Of a stretch of DNA of 64,000 bases, positions 53,501 through 64,000 are shown in pieces; within the stretch, counting starts at the first letter, position 1; each line of letters starts with the position of its first letter. The notes below the pieces were generated by a model, which did no database searches, had not been told where the DNA came from, and worked only from the letters and a program-made list of their open reading frames with translations. This DNA comes from Cynocephalus volans (Eukaryota > Chordata > Mammalia > Dermoptera > Cynocephalidae), in the NCBI RefSeq assembly GCF_027409185.1, contig NC_084475.1:16574130-16638129 (forward strand), read 5' to 3'. The position numbers and the translations under genes are program-made.

Positions 53501-56500
53501 AGAAGCAGACTGTTCGGGCAGAAAGCTACAAAGACTCCTGTAGGCCCGACCGGATTTGAGGGGCAAAACAGGAGCTGAGTCCAGCCTTTGTCCTGATTTC
53601 ATTTTCAGCTCTGCATGGACAGTATTTATGTCCCCAGAGCATCAGATACTAGAGGTGTCAGAGAGAAGGATAAAAGGATAAGGAGGGAAGATTCTCTAAA
53701 TCGACTTCCTGGATAAGGCATATCTGACCCCAGGACTGAGGATTCTGAATTGTACCTGAAAGAGGGCAGCCCAGGATGGGCAGGTGGCCATGCCCACCTC
53801 AAGGAGGTGAGCTGTGGTCATCCGAGAAAATGCTGGGCCTATGAAGGCAATTAACAGCCCAGGCAGGCCTTCTGGAACGTGTAAGAGGGCGATGGGCTAC
53901 AGCCTGAGGCTAGCTGGCATGGGATCGACATTTGAGAAGAGGTAGGTGTGCCCCAGAAAGAAGGGCTCCTTGGCTGTCAGCTGCCCTAGGAGGAGACTGG
54001 ATCCCACTACTGGAGGTTGGGGCAGGGGCGCCTGCACACAAAACCAGTAGCACAATAGGCTGGTCCTATGTGCCAAGGGATGGGCTCCAAGAGGCAGAGC
54101 CTTGGACTTGCTGCAGGCGTCAGATGTTAGGGCTCCCTGCCCTCAAGGGAGCCGCCTTCCCTCTCTGCCTGCCTTCCGGGCAGCGGCAACTTCTTTCTCC
54201 CCTTGGGCCAGGCCCTGAGAGCCAGGCATGCACTCCCATCTGGAGAGAGGCAAGGAGACCTAGTGCCCAAAAGAAAGAGAGACTGGAGAGAGAGAGGCGA
54301 GTAGAGCTGGCCCATCCTCAGAGCAGAGTGAGCCCGGCTGGGCCAGGCAGGAGCAGGCCATCCAGGACCGCTGCAAAAACAGTGTCAGCGGCTACCCTTG
54401 GGCTGGGCTGCGGTACTCACCAGCCAGCGGCCCGTGCTTGTCGTTCAGGGCCTCGGACAGGTGCTTAACTCGGAAATCATGCTCGTGACCTAGCAAGACG
54501 TCGGCCGCACAAACACAAGCAGCGTTTATCCAGGGGCCAGGTGGGCTGCCCCTCAGGTTCGGGGAAGAAGCCCTTGATCTCCAGGATGGGGATATGAGGA
54601 AGGGTGTAGGGAAGGGGGCATTGGGGAGGGCTCTGAGCCCCTCCTCTGCCTTAAACCACCTTGGGAACAGCCATTTCAAGCCTGACTTGCAGTGAATGCC
54701 CAGGAGAGTCCTTGGCTACCTGTTTCCCCAGGCACGGAGGTTGAGAGAAAGCCAGGAAAGCCCGTGAGGGTCTGGGGAGATTTTGTCATGGGGGGGGTCC
54801 TGATGCTCAGCCCCAGGGGTTTCCCCACCTCACCATATTTGGGGAGAGACCCAGTTAGAGAAATGTCTCTGCCGGGTGAATGGAGACAGCCATTTCTTGT
54901 TACACAGGGTGATTCATTTGAAGGAGGGTCAGGCCTACCAGGGTAGCTGACCTGGCTGTCCCTTCTCAGACAAGAGGTAAGTAAGGAGGGACATAGCCTG
55001 CAGGTGGCCCAGCTCCTTGCCACACATACTCCCCTTTCTAGAGAGGGGTGGCCAGGAGGCCTCAGCCAAGTCGATCCTGCCACTGCTGGTCTGAGCGTGA
55101 AAGGGCTGCCCCAAGACAAAGAGCTTTCTCTGAATTCACACGGGAGACGAGGACAGAGACAGGAAGGGGAGAAGGGGAAGCCTCAGGGAGGGCAGAGCTG
55201 CCATCAGCCAGACAGGACCAGGCCGAGGGCCATGACACACGTCCCTGCACCTGCTGAAGCCTGAGTGGCATCAGGGACTTGCCACTCCCACCCTGCTCCC
55301 CTCTCAGAGTTTCCCAAGGCCCTCCTGGGGGAGGCTCTGCCCTGCCAAGTGAGTGACACACAGTGGAGGAAGAGGGACGGGAGGGGAACACGGGGTGATT
55401 ACCTTCCAGAGGAATGAGGTTAGAGCCCCCCTTTTTCCCATCTAGACCATGCTGGGAATACTGTTTCAGAAGGTTCTGAGCCTTACGGATCGTCCCTGTC
55501 ACCAGAGTCACACAGAGAGGAGATAAGAAGACCTAGGAAACGAGTGAGAGAAAACAGCAGCGGCCCTCCACCTGCCCCCAGGCCCCCCACCCAGCCTCAA
55601 CAGTGAGCACGCGCCTCTACCATCTCTCCTGGCAGGCCCTTCCCCAGGACCACCAAAGACCATGAGGACAGGGACGCAGGAAAGCAAACATCTTGTACTC
55701 CAAATGGAGCTCTTGATTCTGCTACTGACCCTCATTGTTCTGCATTTGGGCTCGCTCCAGGAAGTGTAGAGGGTGATGGAGGTAAGATGGACAGATATCC
55801 ACCAGGAGAAGTCAAAAATAAAAACACTACTGCGTGGCACTTTAATCAGAATAGGTGGAGGAGCTAGTGACGAAGCTCACACACCCAGAGGGCATGGCCA
55901 GGCTGGCACCAAAGCCAGCAGGCCCACGGCCCAGCCCCAAACTCCAGGCTGAGTTCTGCAAGCATGCTCAGTGTTGGGACTTAAGTCAACGAGCGGCAGA
56001 ATGCGGGAGTTGGTGAAATGGGACTGAGCTTCCTGGGAGAGCTGTGCCAAGATGGGAGGCTTGGAGTCCCAGAGGCAGCCTGGCCTCACACACCAAAGGA
56101 GTTCCCCAAACCACCAAAGCGAATGGAAAAAATCTGAAGGCCGAGAAGGGGTTAACAGAAGCCGCCACATAGAGAGCCTGGAGGGAGAGCAGGAGAGGGC
56201 ATACGTTCTTGGCATGGGGGGGAAAAAAATCACAGTTAGTATCACAAGTGAAAATAATAAGAACAAGACTGTCGCACCCATAGCCTCCTGGGTGAGCCTC
56301 CTCTGCAGGGATGAGACGTTTCAGGGCAGAAAATGTGGGCAAACAAAATAGCACTTGAAGTGGACAAGCACAGCTATCTTGTTAACAGAATGTTCTGGGG
56401 GGAGAAGGCACTCATGAGCTTAACTCTGGTCCCTCTTCCTGAAGCCTCTCCTCTCCCCTCCCCACCCCCCCATGTATCTGAACACAGCCAGGCTGCTATG

Positions 56501-59500
56501 TCCTGGCAGCGCCCCAGAAGGCTGGGGAAGGGAGGGGCGGGGTCTGGGCAGCATCTCGCTCTGTCTGCACCACACCACGATTAGCTACTAATAGCTGCGT
56601 TCCACGGGCCCAGCTCACATCTGTCTCCTTGTGTTCTCCCCTTTCAGTGAGCGGGCCTTGCTAATGAGCAAATCAGATTCCTGCCCTGCGACTGGCAGGA
56701 GCAGCCGGCCCATCGGCCCAACAGGAGCCTCACCTGCACATTGGCATGGATGTGGATCGGGGATGCTCATCAGGTAGCCGCCAAACCCACCAGGCGAGAC
56801 CAAGACCTCCCTGATTCTCTCCTCAGGGTGGAACTGACGCCCCAGGGGCCTGATTCCTGAGTCCCTGACATCAGTTCTGAGCCCACCAGCTTCTGACAAC
56901 TCTTGAAACCCCACAGAAACCACAGGGACCCTCAAAGCCAAAGCTTTCCTCTTGTGCTTTGAGCCACAAACTGATTCAATCCACTGTGAGCGCCCTGAGA
57001 TCAGATCTCTCCTCCCCAAAAGGCCAGGTCCCTGCACGGCCAGCAAGCACTATTGGGGCAGCACAAATAGGGATCTGGGGCCTCCATGGGCCTGTCAGAG
57101 AGCAAGGCAGAAGAGGAAGCGAGCACAGACCGGCTGAGGCCCAGGCAGCCTTGCAGCCTCAGAAGACAGCCCTCCCCAACACACAGGAGGCAGAGATGGG
57201 ATGTTCTGCCAAGCAGGCAGCCGCAGCCCAGCAGGCTGGTTAGCAGAGTCCCTGTTTGCAGCAGGTTTTCTAGGAGGGTGGCCAGGACACCCATGTGGGG
57301 AGAAGGCAGCGTACGTCCTTCTGGGCCACCAGGCCCAGCTCCTAACACTCTCCTCACTGTGCCCTCCACGTTGCCATCACTCCAAACCCTAGGCCTGAGG
57401 AGGAGCAGTGCTCTTGTCAAGCGTAAACAGACACCTGGTCCTCTGAGGGGGACAGGCAGGTAGGGACTGGGGAAATGAAGGGTGTAAGTTCTACCTAAAG
57501 CCTGTTGTCACAAGAGGCAGGTCCCACAGGCCACGCCTCAGGCACGTGCTTGAAGCAGCAGCTGGGCGGGGGGCTGGCCAGGGTGGGAGGGGCCCCTGGC
57601 TTCACTGGCTCTCTCTCCCCAGACTACCTCAGCAGCCCCCAACCCTGGAACATCTCAGCCTCTCCTGGAGCTGAGCTCAACATCTCTCGGCAGCCATAGA
57701 TGGGCAAGCTGCCAAGCTGTGGCTGACACACAGACACACTGTTTACCTGGAACACAGACTACAGGGGACATGATGATGAGAAAGAACAGACAGACAGTGA
57801 GCTGTTCACCAGGACCCCAACAACCCCCAGCTGGGTCTCTCTTGGCACGATGCCTCTTCCCTGACTTTTCCACAGGGCCCTGACTTTGCACTGCATCCCC
57901 AGAGCCAGTTTAAGTTGTTCTGAGAGGACAGTCTGGGATTTCCTTCCTTTCTGGATCGACTGTGAAAGTGTAAACTCTCCCCCATCCACTCCTCAGTGAC
58001 CTGTCACTCCAAGTCACCCTGGCTTTCTGGAAGGTGCAGGCTGGCATGACTGCCCCCTCTCCCATCCTACTGCCTTGGCTGCAGCAGCGTGCCTGGCCTC
58101 CTGACAGGACAACGGAGGGGAAGGGGCCCAGCAAGTGGCTCTGCCCTGGTGGTGGCCCCTGTCACCCTGCCTCAGGAGAGATAACTGAGCATGTCTGTGA
58201 CCACCTGCAAAGACATTATGTGACCCCTAGACTTTGCTGGGTAGAAGGAAGAGTCTCACCCTGTGGGTGCCTTGCTTGGCAGGTAGACATCTGCTTTCCG
58301 TCCTGTGCACCTACAGTCAGGGTTACCATGGAGACAAGCTCTGGAGGGGTCTGAAACTGCTAACCCTAAGGTGGATGACAACAATTCAGGTCCCAGGCAG
58401 CCTTCTGGCTGTTGCTCAGATGGGCCAGGATGGGGGCTCACCTGGCCGCTTGACTGGCTTCTTGGTGGGTGTGTCTTTCCTCTTGTTGGGGATGGCAGGG
58501 GAGTAGGGAACCCCAGAGGAAGAACTGCTCTTCCGGAAATGCTCCTTCAGGCCCTTGATGGAGCGGTCCAGCTGGCTGGAGCGAATCTGGTAGTAGACAT
58601 TCATGAAGTCTGAGAAGAGACAGAGAGGCAGAGGCATGGTGGCTGGGGGCCCTGGGCAGCAGTGGGGCCCGCTACGTGTACATGACAGGCCCTTTCCAGG
58701 ACCTGCCACCCATGTGGCCCGGGCCCAAATCAAGCAAAGTCTTGAAAGAGAAAACCACTCCCTAATGGAATTGGTAATTAAAGTTTTAAATGGTAAATTA
58801 AAAAATATATATACATATATATAAAATTAATATCCAGATTTAACTTGGACAAAGAATGTGACCAATTTATAGGAGTCAAAAAGACAATAAATGTCAGAGA
58901 ATGAAAAAACACATCATATCATCCACCATCAATACAAGGCAAATTTTTAAAAAATTACAGGATGTGATAGCCCTATCAAATAGCAAAAGTAAATAAAATT
59001 AATGAAGAACAAAAAGCCACAGAACTGTCAATGAGTCTGTTGATTGGCCCTATCTACCCAGCGAGGAGCAGGCGATGGCAAGAAGGTTACAAATACGTCC
59101 AGACACTTATACGGAGTCCCTCCTTACCTGCTCCGCTCTCTGCGGCTTCAGTTACCCGGGGTCAACAAGAAGAGGGGTGAGTATAGCACAGTAAGATGTT
59201 TTGAAAGTGGGGCCGGCCCGTGGCTCACTCGGGAGAGTGCGGTGCTGATAACACCAAGGCCCCGGGTTCGGATCCCATATACAGATGGCCGGTTTGCTCA
59301 CTTGGGAGAGTGTGGTGCTGACAACACCAAGTCAGGGGTTAAGATCCCCTTACCGGTCGTCTTTAAAAAAAAAAAAAAAAAGATATTTTGAAAGAGAGAG
59401 AGCATGCTCACTTAACTTTTACTACCATATATTGTTAGAATTGTTCTTTTTTATTATTAGTTATTGTTGTTAATATCTTACCCAACCTAATCTACAAATT

Positions 59501-62286
59501 AAACTTTATCACAGGTGTGCATGTATAAGAAAAAACATAGTATATGCAGTTTGGTACTATACACAATTTCAGGCATCCGCTGGGGGTCGTGGGACATACC
59601 CCCTGTGGATAAGGGGGGACTAATGTATCTGATAATTGCACCTTTAAGAACATACCCCAGGTAGCTGGCCAGTTACCTCACCTGGTAGAGTGTGGTGCTG
59701 GTAACACCAAGGTCAAGGGTTCGGATCCCCATATCAGCCAGCCACCAAAAATAAATAAATAAAATACAAAGAATATACTCCAAAGAACTTCCAAAATTAA
59801 AAAAAAAAAAAAAAGCAATCCACACAAGTGTGTTCACTGCAGCAGCATTTATTAATATCAGAAAACTGGAAAATCCCAAAATGTACACGAGTGAGGAAAA
59901 AGATGGAAAGCATGGTACCTTTCAGCAGTTCCCAGCAAATATCTTACAAGGAACCTCAATGTAAGAAATGGACCAAAGTAGACAGGCTCTGGCTGAAGGC
60001 TGCTGAGGGGTCTGGAGGCTGTCCTCCATGTGGCCTCCCTCTTGATCTTAAGGGAGCCCCTAAAAATCTTTTGCCAAGCCCTAGGCTCCCCCCAGTGGAG
60101 CTCATGAGCCACAGACTTGTGGTCAAATACATCATGGCCACGACACCTGCCCCCAAGTCCTTGCAGGAAGGCGTGTGTGCACTGACTGCTTGCTACGTGC
60201 ACGTACTAACAGAACAGTGTGGAGAGCTAAAAAGTCTAAAACTGAATATCCGTTGGAGTTTTTATTTTCTAAAATACTTGTTTAACTCAAGAATTTTTTT
60301 TTTTAAATCCTAGGACAGGCCAAAGAAACAATGGTACCACCATACCATGGAAAACAAGGATACTTCAAAAAGTTCATGGAAAAATGAAATTAAAAGAAAA
60401 TACAAAATTTTCCATGAACTTTTTGAAGACCTCTTGTATTATGCAGCTGTTAAAAAGAACGAAACAAATCTGTAAGTACCATTATGGAACAACCTCCAGG
60501 CATATCATAAAGTTTAAATAAAACACCACAAGATCATTGTAGGACAGTGTTTAGTGTGCTCCCTCCTGTAAAGTGAGAAGAGGATATACACAAATTTATT
60601 CTCTCTCACACGCGTGCAAACACACACACAGCTGCATAAAGACTTTTTTGGAAGGGTATAAATAAACCTTAACAGTGCTCATCTTTGGGTTATGATTTAC
60701 GCATCAGAGAAGCAGGAAACTGAACTTTTACTTTGTACCTATGGCTTTCTGTACTATTTGAGAACTTTACAACTAATCAAGAAAAGCAAAGAAAGCAAGG
60801 TACATAAAGCAAAGCTTGGATCAGGCTAGATTCACAATTTGATATATAAGCTGTAGGATTTGTGGCTCATATGGTTTCCTGTTAATCTTCCTTTTATTAA
60901 GAAAACAATCCAGATGGATTAAAGAATAAAGGAGAATAAACTCCCACTGCCTCTGGCCTGCTGCAGGGCCACGCCGAGCCCCCTCACCTTGGTTGCGGCC
61001 ATATTCCACTAGCCAGCGGGAGATGCGGATCACATCCTGGAGCACGCTCTCGGGCAGGTGCTCCAGGGCCACATCCTCTTGGACCTCCAGCTCGTCATCA
61101 CCACTGATCAGGTCCAGGATGAGCACAGGGGAGACGACCTTACTGTGCCGGGTCATCAGGCTACGGAACTCGGACTCCAGTGAGTCCTTTCCCCGCTCAA
61201 ACAGCAGCTTCTGCAGGGACAATGAGAGGAAGCAGGTCACTGTCGCATCAGCATTTTCCTAGCCCTGGCCTTCCCCTGGCCCCAGCTCTGCCTTCCTGAC
61301 TAGAGCGCAGTGTTGGTAACATCAGGTCAGGGATTCGGATCCCTGTACCAGCCAACCGCCAAAATAAACCAAAACACAAAAAAGTGGAAATAACCCAAGT
61401 GTCCATCAAGGGATAAATGGATAAACACAATGTGGCACATACATATAATGGAATATTAAGGAATATTAAGGGCAATCAAAAGGAATGACGTTCTGAATTT
61501 CTACAAGATGGATGAAACTTGAAAACATTAAAGGCCACATATTGTATAATACCACTTATATGAGAAATCCAGAATAGGCAAATCCACAAAAACAGAAAAT
61601 AGATGAGTGATTACCAGAGGCTGGGTGAATGCGGGAGAGGAGGGAAGGAAAGTGATTGCCAAGGGGTACAGGTTTCTTTTTCAAATGATAAAAATGTTCT
61701 AAAATTGATTTTGGTGATGGCTGCAAAACTTCATGAATTTTATAATTTAAATTCATAAATTTCATGGTATATGAATCATTTCTCCTCAATAAAAATGTTT
61801 CAAAAAGAGAGAGAAAGGAGTGTTTCTGCTTAGATGAAATCAGTCCCCTAGGGCAAACCCGTAGTTTATATCTTTTGCATTCTTCTTCATCCCACTCCCA
61901 AGGTCTAGTACAGAGCTCTGCAGTCTGTGATCAAAACTTGGTAGTGACCCTTAAATTCAAACTTCTCTAGCCCCTGACATGCCAGTCTCTGAACACAGGC
62001 TTCCCACCCAGGGACTGCATTAAACTGATTAAACAGGTGTATCCCTAATGGGTTACTGGTGTGCCAAGGTATCGAACCCATCATTCTCAAGGCAACCAGG
62101 TGGGACCTTGGGCAGCCAGAGACCACTAGATGGTTACCAGTTTATCCCAGTATGCCACACAAATACCCTCATTTCTTGATGCGGATAACACCAGGGTCCA
62201 GGGTTCCATCCCTGTACCAGCCAGCAAAAAATAAGTAAATTAAAAATATATACACACACACATACATAATTAAAATATATATGTAC

Positions 62287-62337
<51 letters not shown>

Positions 62338-63821
62338 CAAATTTATTTTTTTAAAAAAATGCTTACAAGAACAAGGTCCAGGGTTTGATCCCTGTACTGG
62401 CCAGCCACCAAAAAAAAAAAAAGAAAGAAAGCTGGGGGGTGGGTTGGGTTAGCTCAGTTGGGAGAGCATGATACTGCATGCTGACAAATACCCTCATTTC
62501 TGACATAGACCATAACGGGAGAAAAGTTGGAAAATGCTATAAGCAAAACCTTACTGGTTCAGAGAAAAACCAGTTTCCTATCTTTGTTCCCCAGCCTACT
62601 CCCTCTTCTGGGTAAGACACACACCTTCGGACTAGAACTATAGTGCTACCCGGAATGTGTACCAGGTGCCTCCCTTTATACTCCTCTCTGTCTCACATCT
62701 GGGCCTCTGCTCCTACCTTTCCACCTGTCTGCATCCTTTCCTTCCCTCAACGTATCACGTGAGCCTCACTTCCCAGCCTTCCCCATCTTACTCTGATGAT
62801 CTCAGGACCCCAAAACTTAAACATAAAGACATAATACAAAAAAATCACACAGATGCAGGCTCCTGGAGTAGTTGAACTTATAGAGACAGAAAGTAGAATG
62901 GTGGTTACCAGGAGCCAGGGAAGTGAGCATCTCATCAGAGTTTCAGTTTGGGGATGAAAATAGTTCCAGAGACAGATGGTGGTGACGGTTGCACAAAAAT
63001 GTATATGCACTTAATGCCACTGAACTGTTCCTTTAAAAAGGGTTAAAATGGTAGATTTTATACATTTTTTACCACAATCAAGAAACCACACATGCATTCA
63101 TAAAAATCAAATGTTAAACATACATGTAATTTATAATTTTATAATCATAAAAATATAATAAAAATGTATACTTGTAATTCCGGAGGCAGAAGTCTTAATG
63201 TCTGTAGTATGTGTATTATATTTTATCCTTTCACTTATTCTACTGTATATTTCTTTAAGCTGGTCCAGTGTCCCTCATGAGACCAGGACAAGGACTGATG
63301 TCCTCAAACCTCTCACATTCCTCTGCCAGTCCCTTACCACTTTGTTGAGCTCTGGACTGTCTGGGCTATTGTCCTGGAAATACTCCACAGCCTTCTGAAT
63401 CTTGGCCATGCTTCCCAGGTACTCTTCCAGCCTACCTGTGGGGCTGGGAAAGAAAAAAACAGGATCAGCCTGGGGGATGGGGATGAAGAGGAGGGACTGA
63501 GGGCATGGTATGTGAAAGGGGAAGAAGAACATTACACAGGGCACTCTAGGCCCAAATACATTCTACCCTCCCTTCTAAGGTCTAGCGCTGCTGGTCCAGG
63601 AGGCATTAGGAATGTGACCCTCTGGACCTAGCTCACCCCTCCCTGATGATTTTCTCAGTGTCACTGGCCACATGGTAGTAGCTGATGACATGGTCCAGGC
63701 AGGACAGTGTCTTCTCAACATTCTCCTGCAGCCGCTGCAGATTCTCCGTCTGTTTGTGCACAGGGATGATGGAGTTCTCCAGCTTCATAAGGCGGCTCTC
63801 AAAGGATGATAGGATGGACAC
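47475..63821 (-). CDS. EXOC7: EXOC7 (Exo70), exocyst complex component 7 (second coding exon to stop)
   Basis: Exo70 is an exocyst subunit that tethers secretory vesicles to the plasma membrane, binds PI(4,5)P2 and Rho-family GTPases, and acts in polarised secretion and cilia. Sixteen constitutive exons on the minus strand sum to 1836 bases (611 codons plus stop) with matching phases: 63637-63821, 63338-63443, 60988-61210, 58442-58609, 53241-53386, 52796-52948, 52342-52440, 51913-51975, 51501-51567, 49911-49976, 49512-49632, 49166-49261, 48372-48435, 48092-48133, 47850-47983, 47475-47577. With about 42 residues expected from the exon to the right of the window, this gives 653, the length of a known human isoform from memory. 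Two optional exons (55403-55495, 54421-54489) add 31 and 23 residues. The N-terminal part is coiled coil; the rest is the helical-rod Exo70 domain. The C-terminal KNPEKYIKY segment contains the lysines known to bind PI(4,5)P2. Confidence 0.97.
47850..47983 (-). CDS. EXOC7: EXOC7 coding exon 18
   Basis: Encodes GFNDGLEELCKIQKAWAIPD, TEQRDKIRQAQKNIVKETYG, AFLH. Acceptor ggccag; donor gtgagc. Confidence 0.95.
48092..48133 (-). CDS. EXOC7: EXOC7 coding exon 17
   Basis: A 42-base exon encoding LRDKERQMIKERFK. Acceptor ccccag; donor gtgagt. Confidence 0.94.
48372..48435 (-). CDS. EXOC7: EXOC7 coding exon 16
   Basis: Encodes WLKVTDYIAERNLPVFQPGV then K. Acceptor tggcag; donor gtgggc. Confidence 0.94.
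49166..49261 (-). CDS. EXOC7: EXOC7 coding exon 15
   Basis: Encodes SELIQLVAVTQKTAERSYRE then HIEQQIQTYQR. Acceptor acccag; donor gtgaga. Confidence 0.95.
49512..49632 (-). CDS. EXOC7: EXOC7 coding exon 14
   Basis: Encodes KVLGNLQLNLLSKSKVYEDP then ALSAIFLHNNYNYILKSLE. Acceptor gtgcag; donor gtaagt. Confidence 0.95.
49911..49976 (-). CDS. EXOC7: EXOC7 coding exon 13
   Basis: Encodes TSSSATSYSSEFSKRLLSTY then I. Acceptor tcacag; donor gtgagt. Confidence 0.94.
51501..51567 (-). CDS. EXOC7: EXOC7 coding exon 12
   Basis: Encodes AILFLQQLLDFQETAGAMLA then SQ plus one base. Acceptor acccag; donor gtactt. Confidence 0.94.
51913..51975 (-). CDS. EXOC7: EXOC7 coding exon 11
   Basis: Encodes NDPDKEYNMPKDGTVHELTS then N. 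21 codons. Acceptor ccacag; donor gtaggt. Confidence 0.95.
52342..52440 (-). CDS. EXOC7: EXOC7 coding exon 10
   Basis: Encodes GTAASTKNKLPGLITSMETI then GAKALEDFADNIK. 33 codons in phase 0. Acceptor cctcag; donor gtacct. Confidence 0.96.
52796..52948 (-). CDS. EXOC7: EXOC7 coding exon 9
   Basis: Encodes DALDGLMLEGENIVAAARKA, IIRHDFSTVLTVFPILRHLK, QTKPEFDQVLQ. 51 codons in phase 0. Acceptor tctcag; donor gtgtgt. Confidence 0.96.
53241..53386 (-). CDS. EXOC7: EXOC7 coding exon 8
   Basis: Encodes RDDMLDVETDAYIHCVSAFV, KLAQSEYQLLTDIIPEHHQK, KTFDSLIQ. Acceptor cccacag; donor gtcctg, weaker than usual. Confidence 0.95.
54421..54489 (-). CDS. EXOC7: EXOC7 optional exon B (23 residues)
   Basis: Encodes HEHDFRVKHLSEALNDKHGP then LA within split glycine codons. 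69 bases, phase 1 to 1. Acceptor ttgctag; donor gtgagt. Known as an alternative segment in other mammals. Confidence 0.88.
55403..55495 (-). CDS. EXOC7: EXOC7 optional exon A (31 residues)
   Basis: Encodes TIRKAQNLLKQYSQHGLDGK then KGGSNLIPLE. 93 bases, phase 1 to 1, so it can be included or skipped without a frameshift. It matches a known alternative segment of mammalian EXOC7. Acceptor gacag; donor gtaatc. Confidence 0.9.
55496..58441 (-). other. EXOC7: EXOC7 intron, largely unique sequence
   Basis: A 2.9-kb intron between exon 5 and optional exon A. I recognise no SINE, LINE or LTR in it, in contrast with the repeat-dense SRP68 introns. Several open frames lack family motifs. Confidence 0.5.
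58442..58609 (-). CDS. EXOC7: EXOC7 coding exon 5
   Basis: Encodes DFMNVYYQIRSSQLDRSIKG, LKEHFRKSSSSSGVPYSPAI, PNKRKDTPTKKPVKRP. The Ser- and Lys-rich end precedes the alternatively spliced segment. Exactly 168 bases, phase 1 to 1. Confidence 0.95.
59060..59630. mobile_element. MER2/Tigger-like DNA transposon split by a SINE
   Basis: Left part holds gcggcttcagttacccgggg; right part holds cacaatttcaggcatccgct and ctgtggataaggggggacta. These are typical of Tigger-class MER2 elements. The SINE at 59211-59380 lies between them. Confidence 0.6.
59211..59380 (+). repeat. Dimeric tRNA-Ile-derived SINE (CYN-like)
   Basis: Complete dimer with A tail. Target-site duplication agatgttttgaaagtg / agatattttgaaagag on the two sides. 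Confidence 0.9.
59664..59815 (+). repeat. Monomeric tRNA-Ile-derived SINE
   Basis: agctggccagttacctcacc, gggttcggatccccatatca, then ccagccacc with (AAAT)n and an A tract. Confidence 0.85.
60357..60440. mobile_element. Mariner-type MITE, intact palindrome
   Basis: ttcaaaaagttcatggaaaa at the left pairs with ttttccatgaactttttgaa at the right: perfect 20-base inverted termini around an A-rich centre. Confidence 0.78.
60988..61210 (-). CDS. EXOC7: EXOC7 coding exon 4
   Basis: Encodes KLLFERGKDSLESEFRSLMT, RHSKVVSPVLILDLISGDDE, then EHLPESVLQDVIRISRWLVE and YGRNQ. Acceptor ctgcag; donor gtgagg. Confidence 0.96.
61298..61382 (+). repeat. tRNA-derived SINE 3' half
   Basis: agagcgcagtgttggtaaca, ggattcggatccctgtacca, then ccaaccgcc and an A-rich tail. 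The 5' part is missing. Confidence 0.7.
61383..61800 (+). mobile_element. L1 3' fragment
   Basis: ggaaataacccaagtgtcca, cacaatgtggcacatacata and gattaccagaggctgggtga follow the order of an L1 ORF2 end and 3'UTR. Confidence 0.65.
62177..62490 (+). repeat. Fragments of tRNA-derived SINEs around a (TA)n microsatellite
   Basis: SINE 3' ends at 62177-62235 and 62368-62424, and a 5' head at 62445-62490 (ttagctcagttgggagagca). (TA)n occupies about 62291-62333. The phrase caaataccctcatttctga occurs at 62159 and again at 62485. Confidence 0.65.
62860..63080 (+). mobile_element. L1 3'UTR fragment
   Basis: agacagaaagtagaatggtg, gagacagatggtggtgacgg and cactgaactgttcctttaaa are L1 3'UTR phrases also seen at 5642, 29280 and 36520. 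Confidence 0.6.
63338..63443 (-). CDS. EXOC7: EXOC7 coding exon 3
   Basis: Encodes PTGRLEEYLGSMAKIQKAVE then YFQDNSPDSPELNKV. Acceptor tttcccag completes a split glycine codon; an alternative CAG eight bases further in would break the frame. Confidence 0.94.
63637..63821 (-). CDS. EXOC7: EXOC7 coding exon 2 (first in window)
   Basis: Encodes VSILSSFESRLMKLENSIIP through HVASDTEKIIRE, the N-terminal coiled-coil region. Acceptor cgcag; donor gtgagc. Numbering assumes one coding exon to the right. Confidence 0.95.
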
Positions 63822-64000
63822 CTGCGGGAGGCAAGCCTCTTGCTGTCACGCCTCAGGGTTGTTCCAGCACTGCTTCTACCCACCCACCAGGTCGTTGGGT
63901 GTTTTTTTTTTTGTTTTTTTTTTGCCTTTTCTCTGGTTTTCTAGACAATAAGCTCCATGTGGGAAGGGACAGGTGTACCTGGTCACCACTGTATCCCTAG

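Overview
This is a mammalian nuclear genomic window: spliced genes with GT/AG introns, CpG-island promoters, LINE-1, L2, MIR, MaLR LTRs and DNA-transposon relics. The most frequent repeat is a tRNA-Ile-derived SINE in monomeric and dimeric forms (about 25 copies or fragments). From memory this matches the CYN family of colugos (Dermoptera, e.g. Galeopterus). A rhinolophoid bat with a similar tRNA-SINE is the main alternative. Gene order and orientation, SRP68(-) GALR2(+) ZACN(+) EXOC7(-), match human chromosome 17q25.1.

Layout. (1) 60-35149, minus strand: coding exons 12 to 1 of SRP68, the 7SL-RNA-binding subunit of the signal recognition particle; the last exons lie left of the window. Its large introns carry most of the repeats, including a 2.4-kb 5'-truncated L1, a GUK1 processed pseudogene, two MaLR solo LTRs and a small SINE-mediated inversion. 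(2) 34.7-35.5 kb: CpG-island promoter of SRP68. (3) 35.8-38.1 kb: repeat-derived spacer (MIR, L1, L2). (4) 38.6-41.74 kb: CpG-rich GALR2, a complete two-exon galanin receptor 2 gene of 387 codons. (5) 43.0-46.4 kb: ZACN, the zinc-activated Cys-loop channel, nine exons with intact splice sites but a one-base insertion in the Cys-loop exon. (6) 47.47-63.82 kb, minus strand: EXOC7 (Exo70) from the second coding exon to the stop codon, including two in-frame optional exons; the first coding exon lies right of the window.

The genes are functionally unrelated (protein targeting, neuropeptide signalling, ion channel, exocytosis) and are neighbours through conserved synteny. I rebuilt exon boundaries by translating each candidate exon, checking GT/AG sites and reading-frame phase, and comparing with remembered human proteins. 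SRP68 and EXOC7 phases close perfectly across all exons; ZACN is off by exactly one base.

I found no undescribed gene system. The best unusual observations are rearrangement and sequence-evolution events: an inversion between two opposed SINEs with swapped target-site duplications, a template-switch hairpin inside an old L1, a compensated double frameshift in the GALR2 tail, the ZACN frameshift, and a SINE variant whose anticodon arm is replaced by a different GC-rich hairpin.
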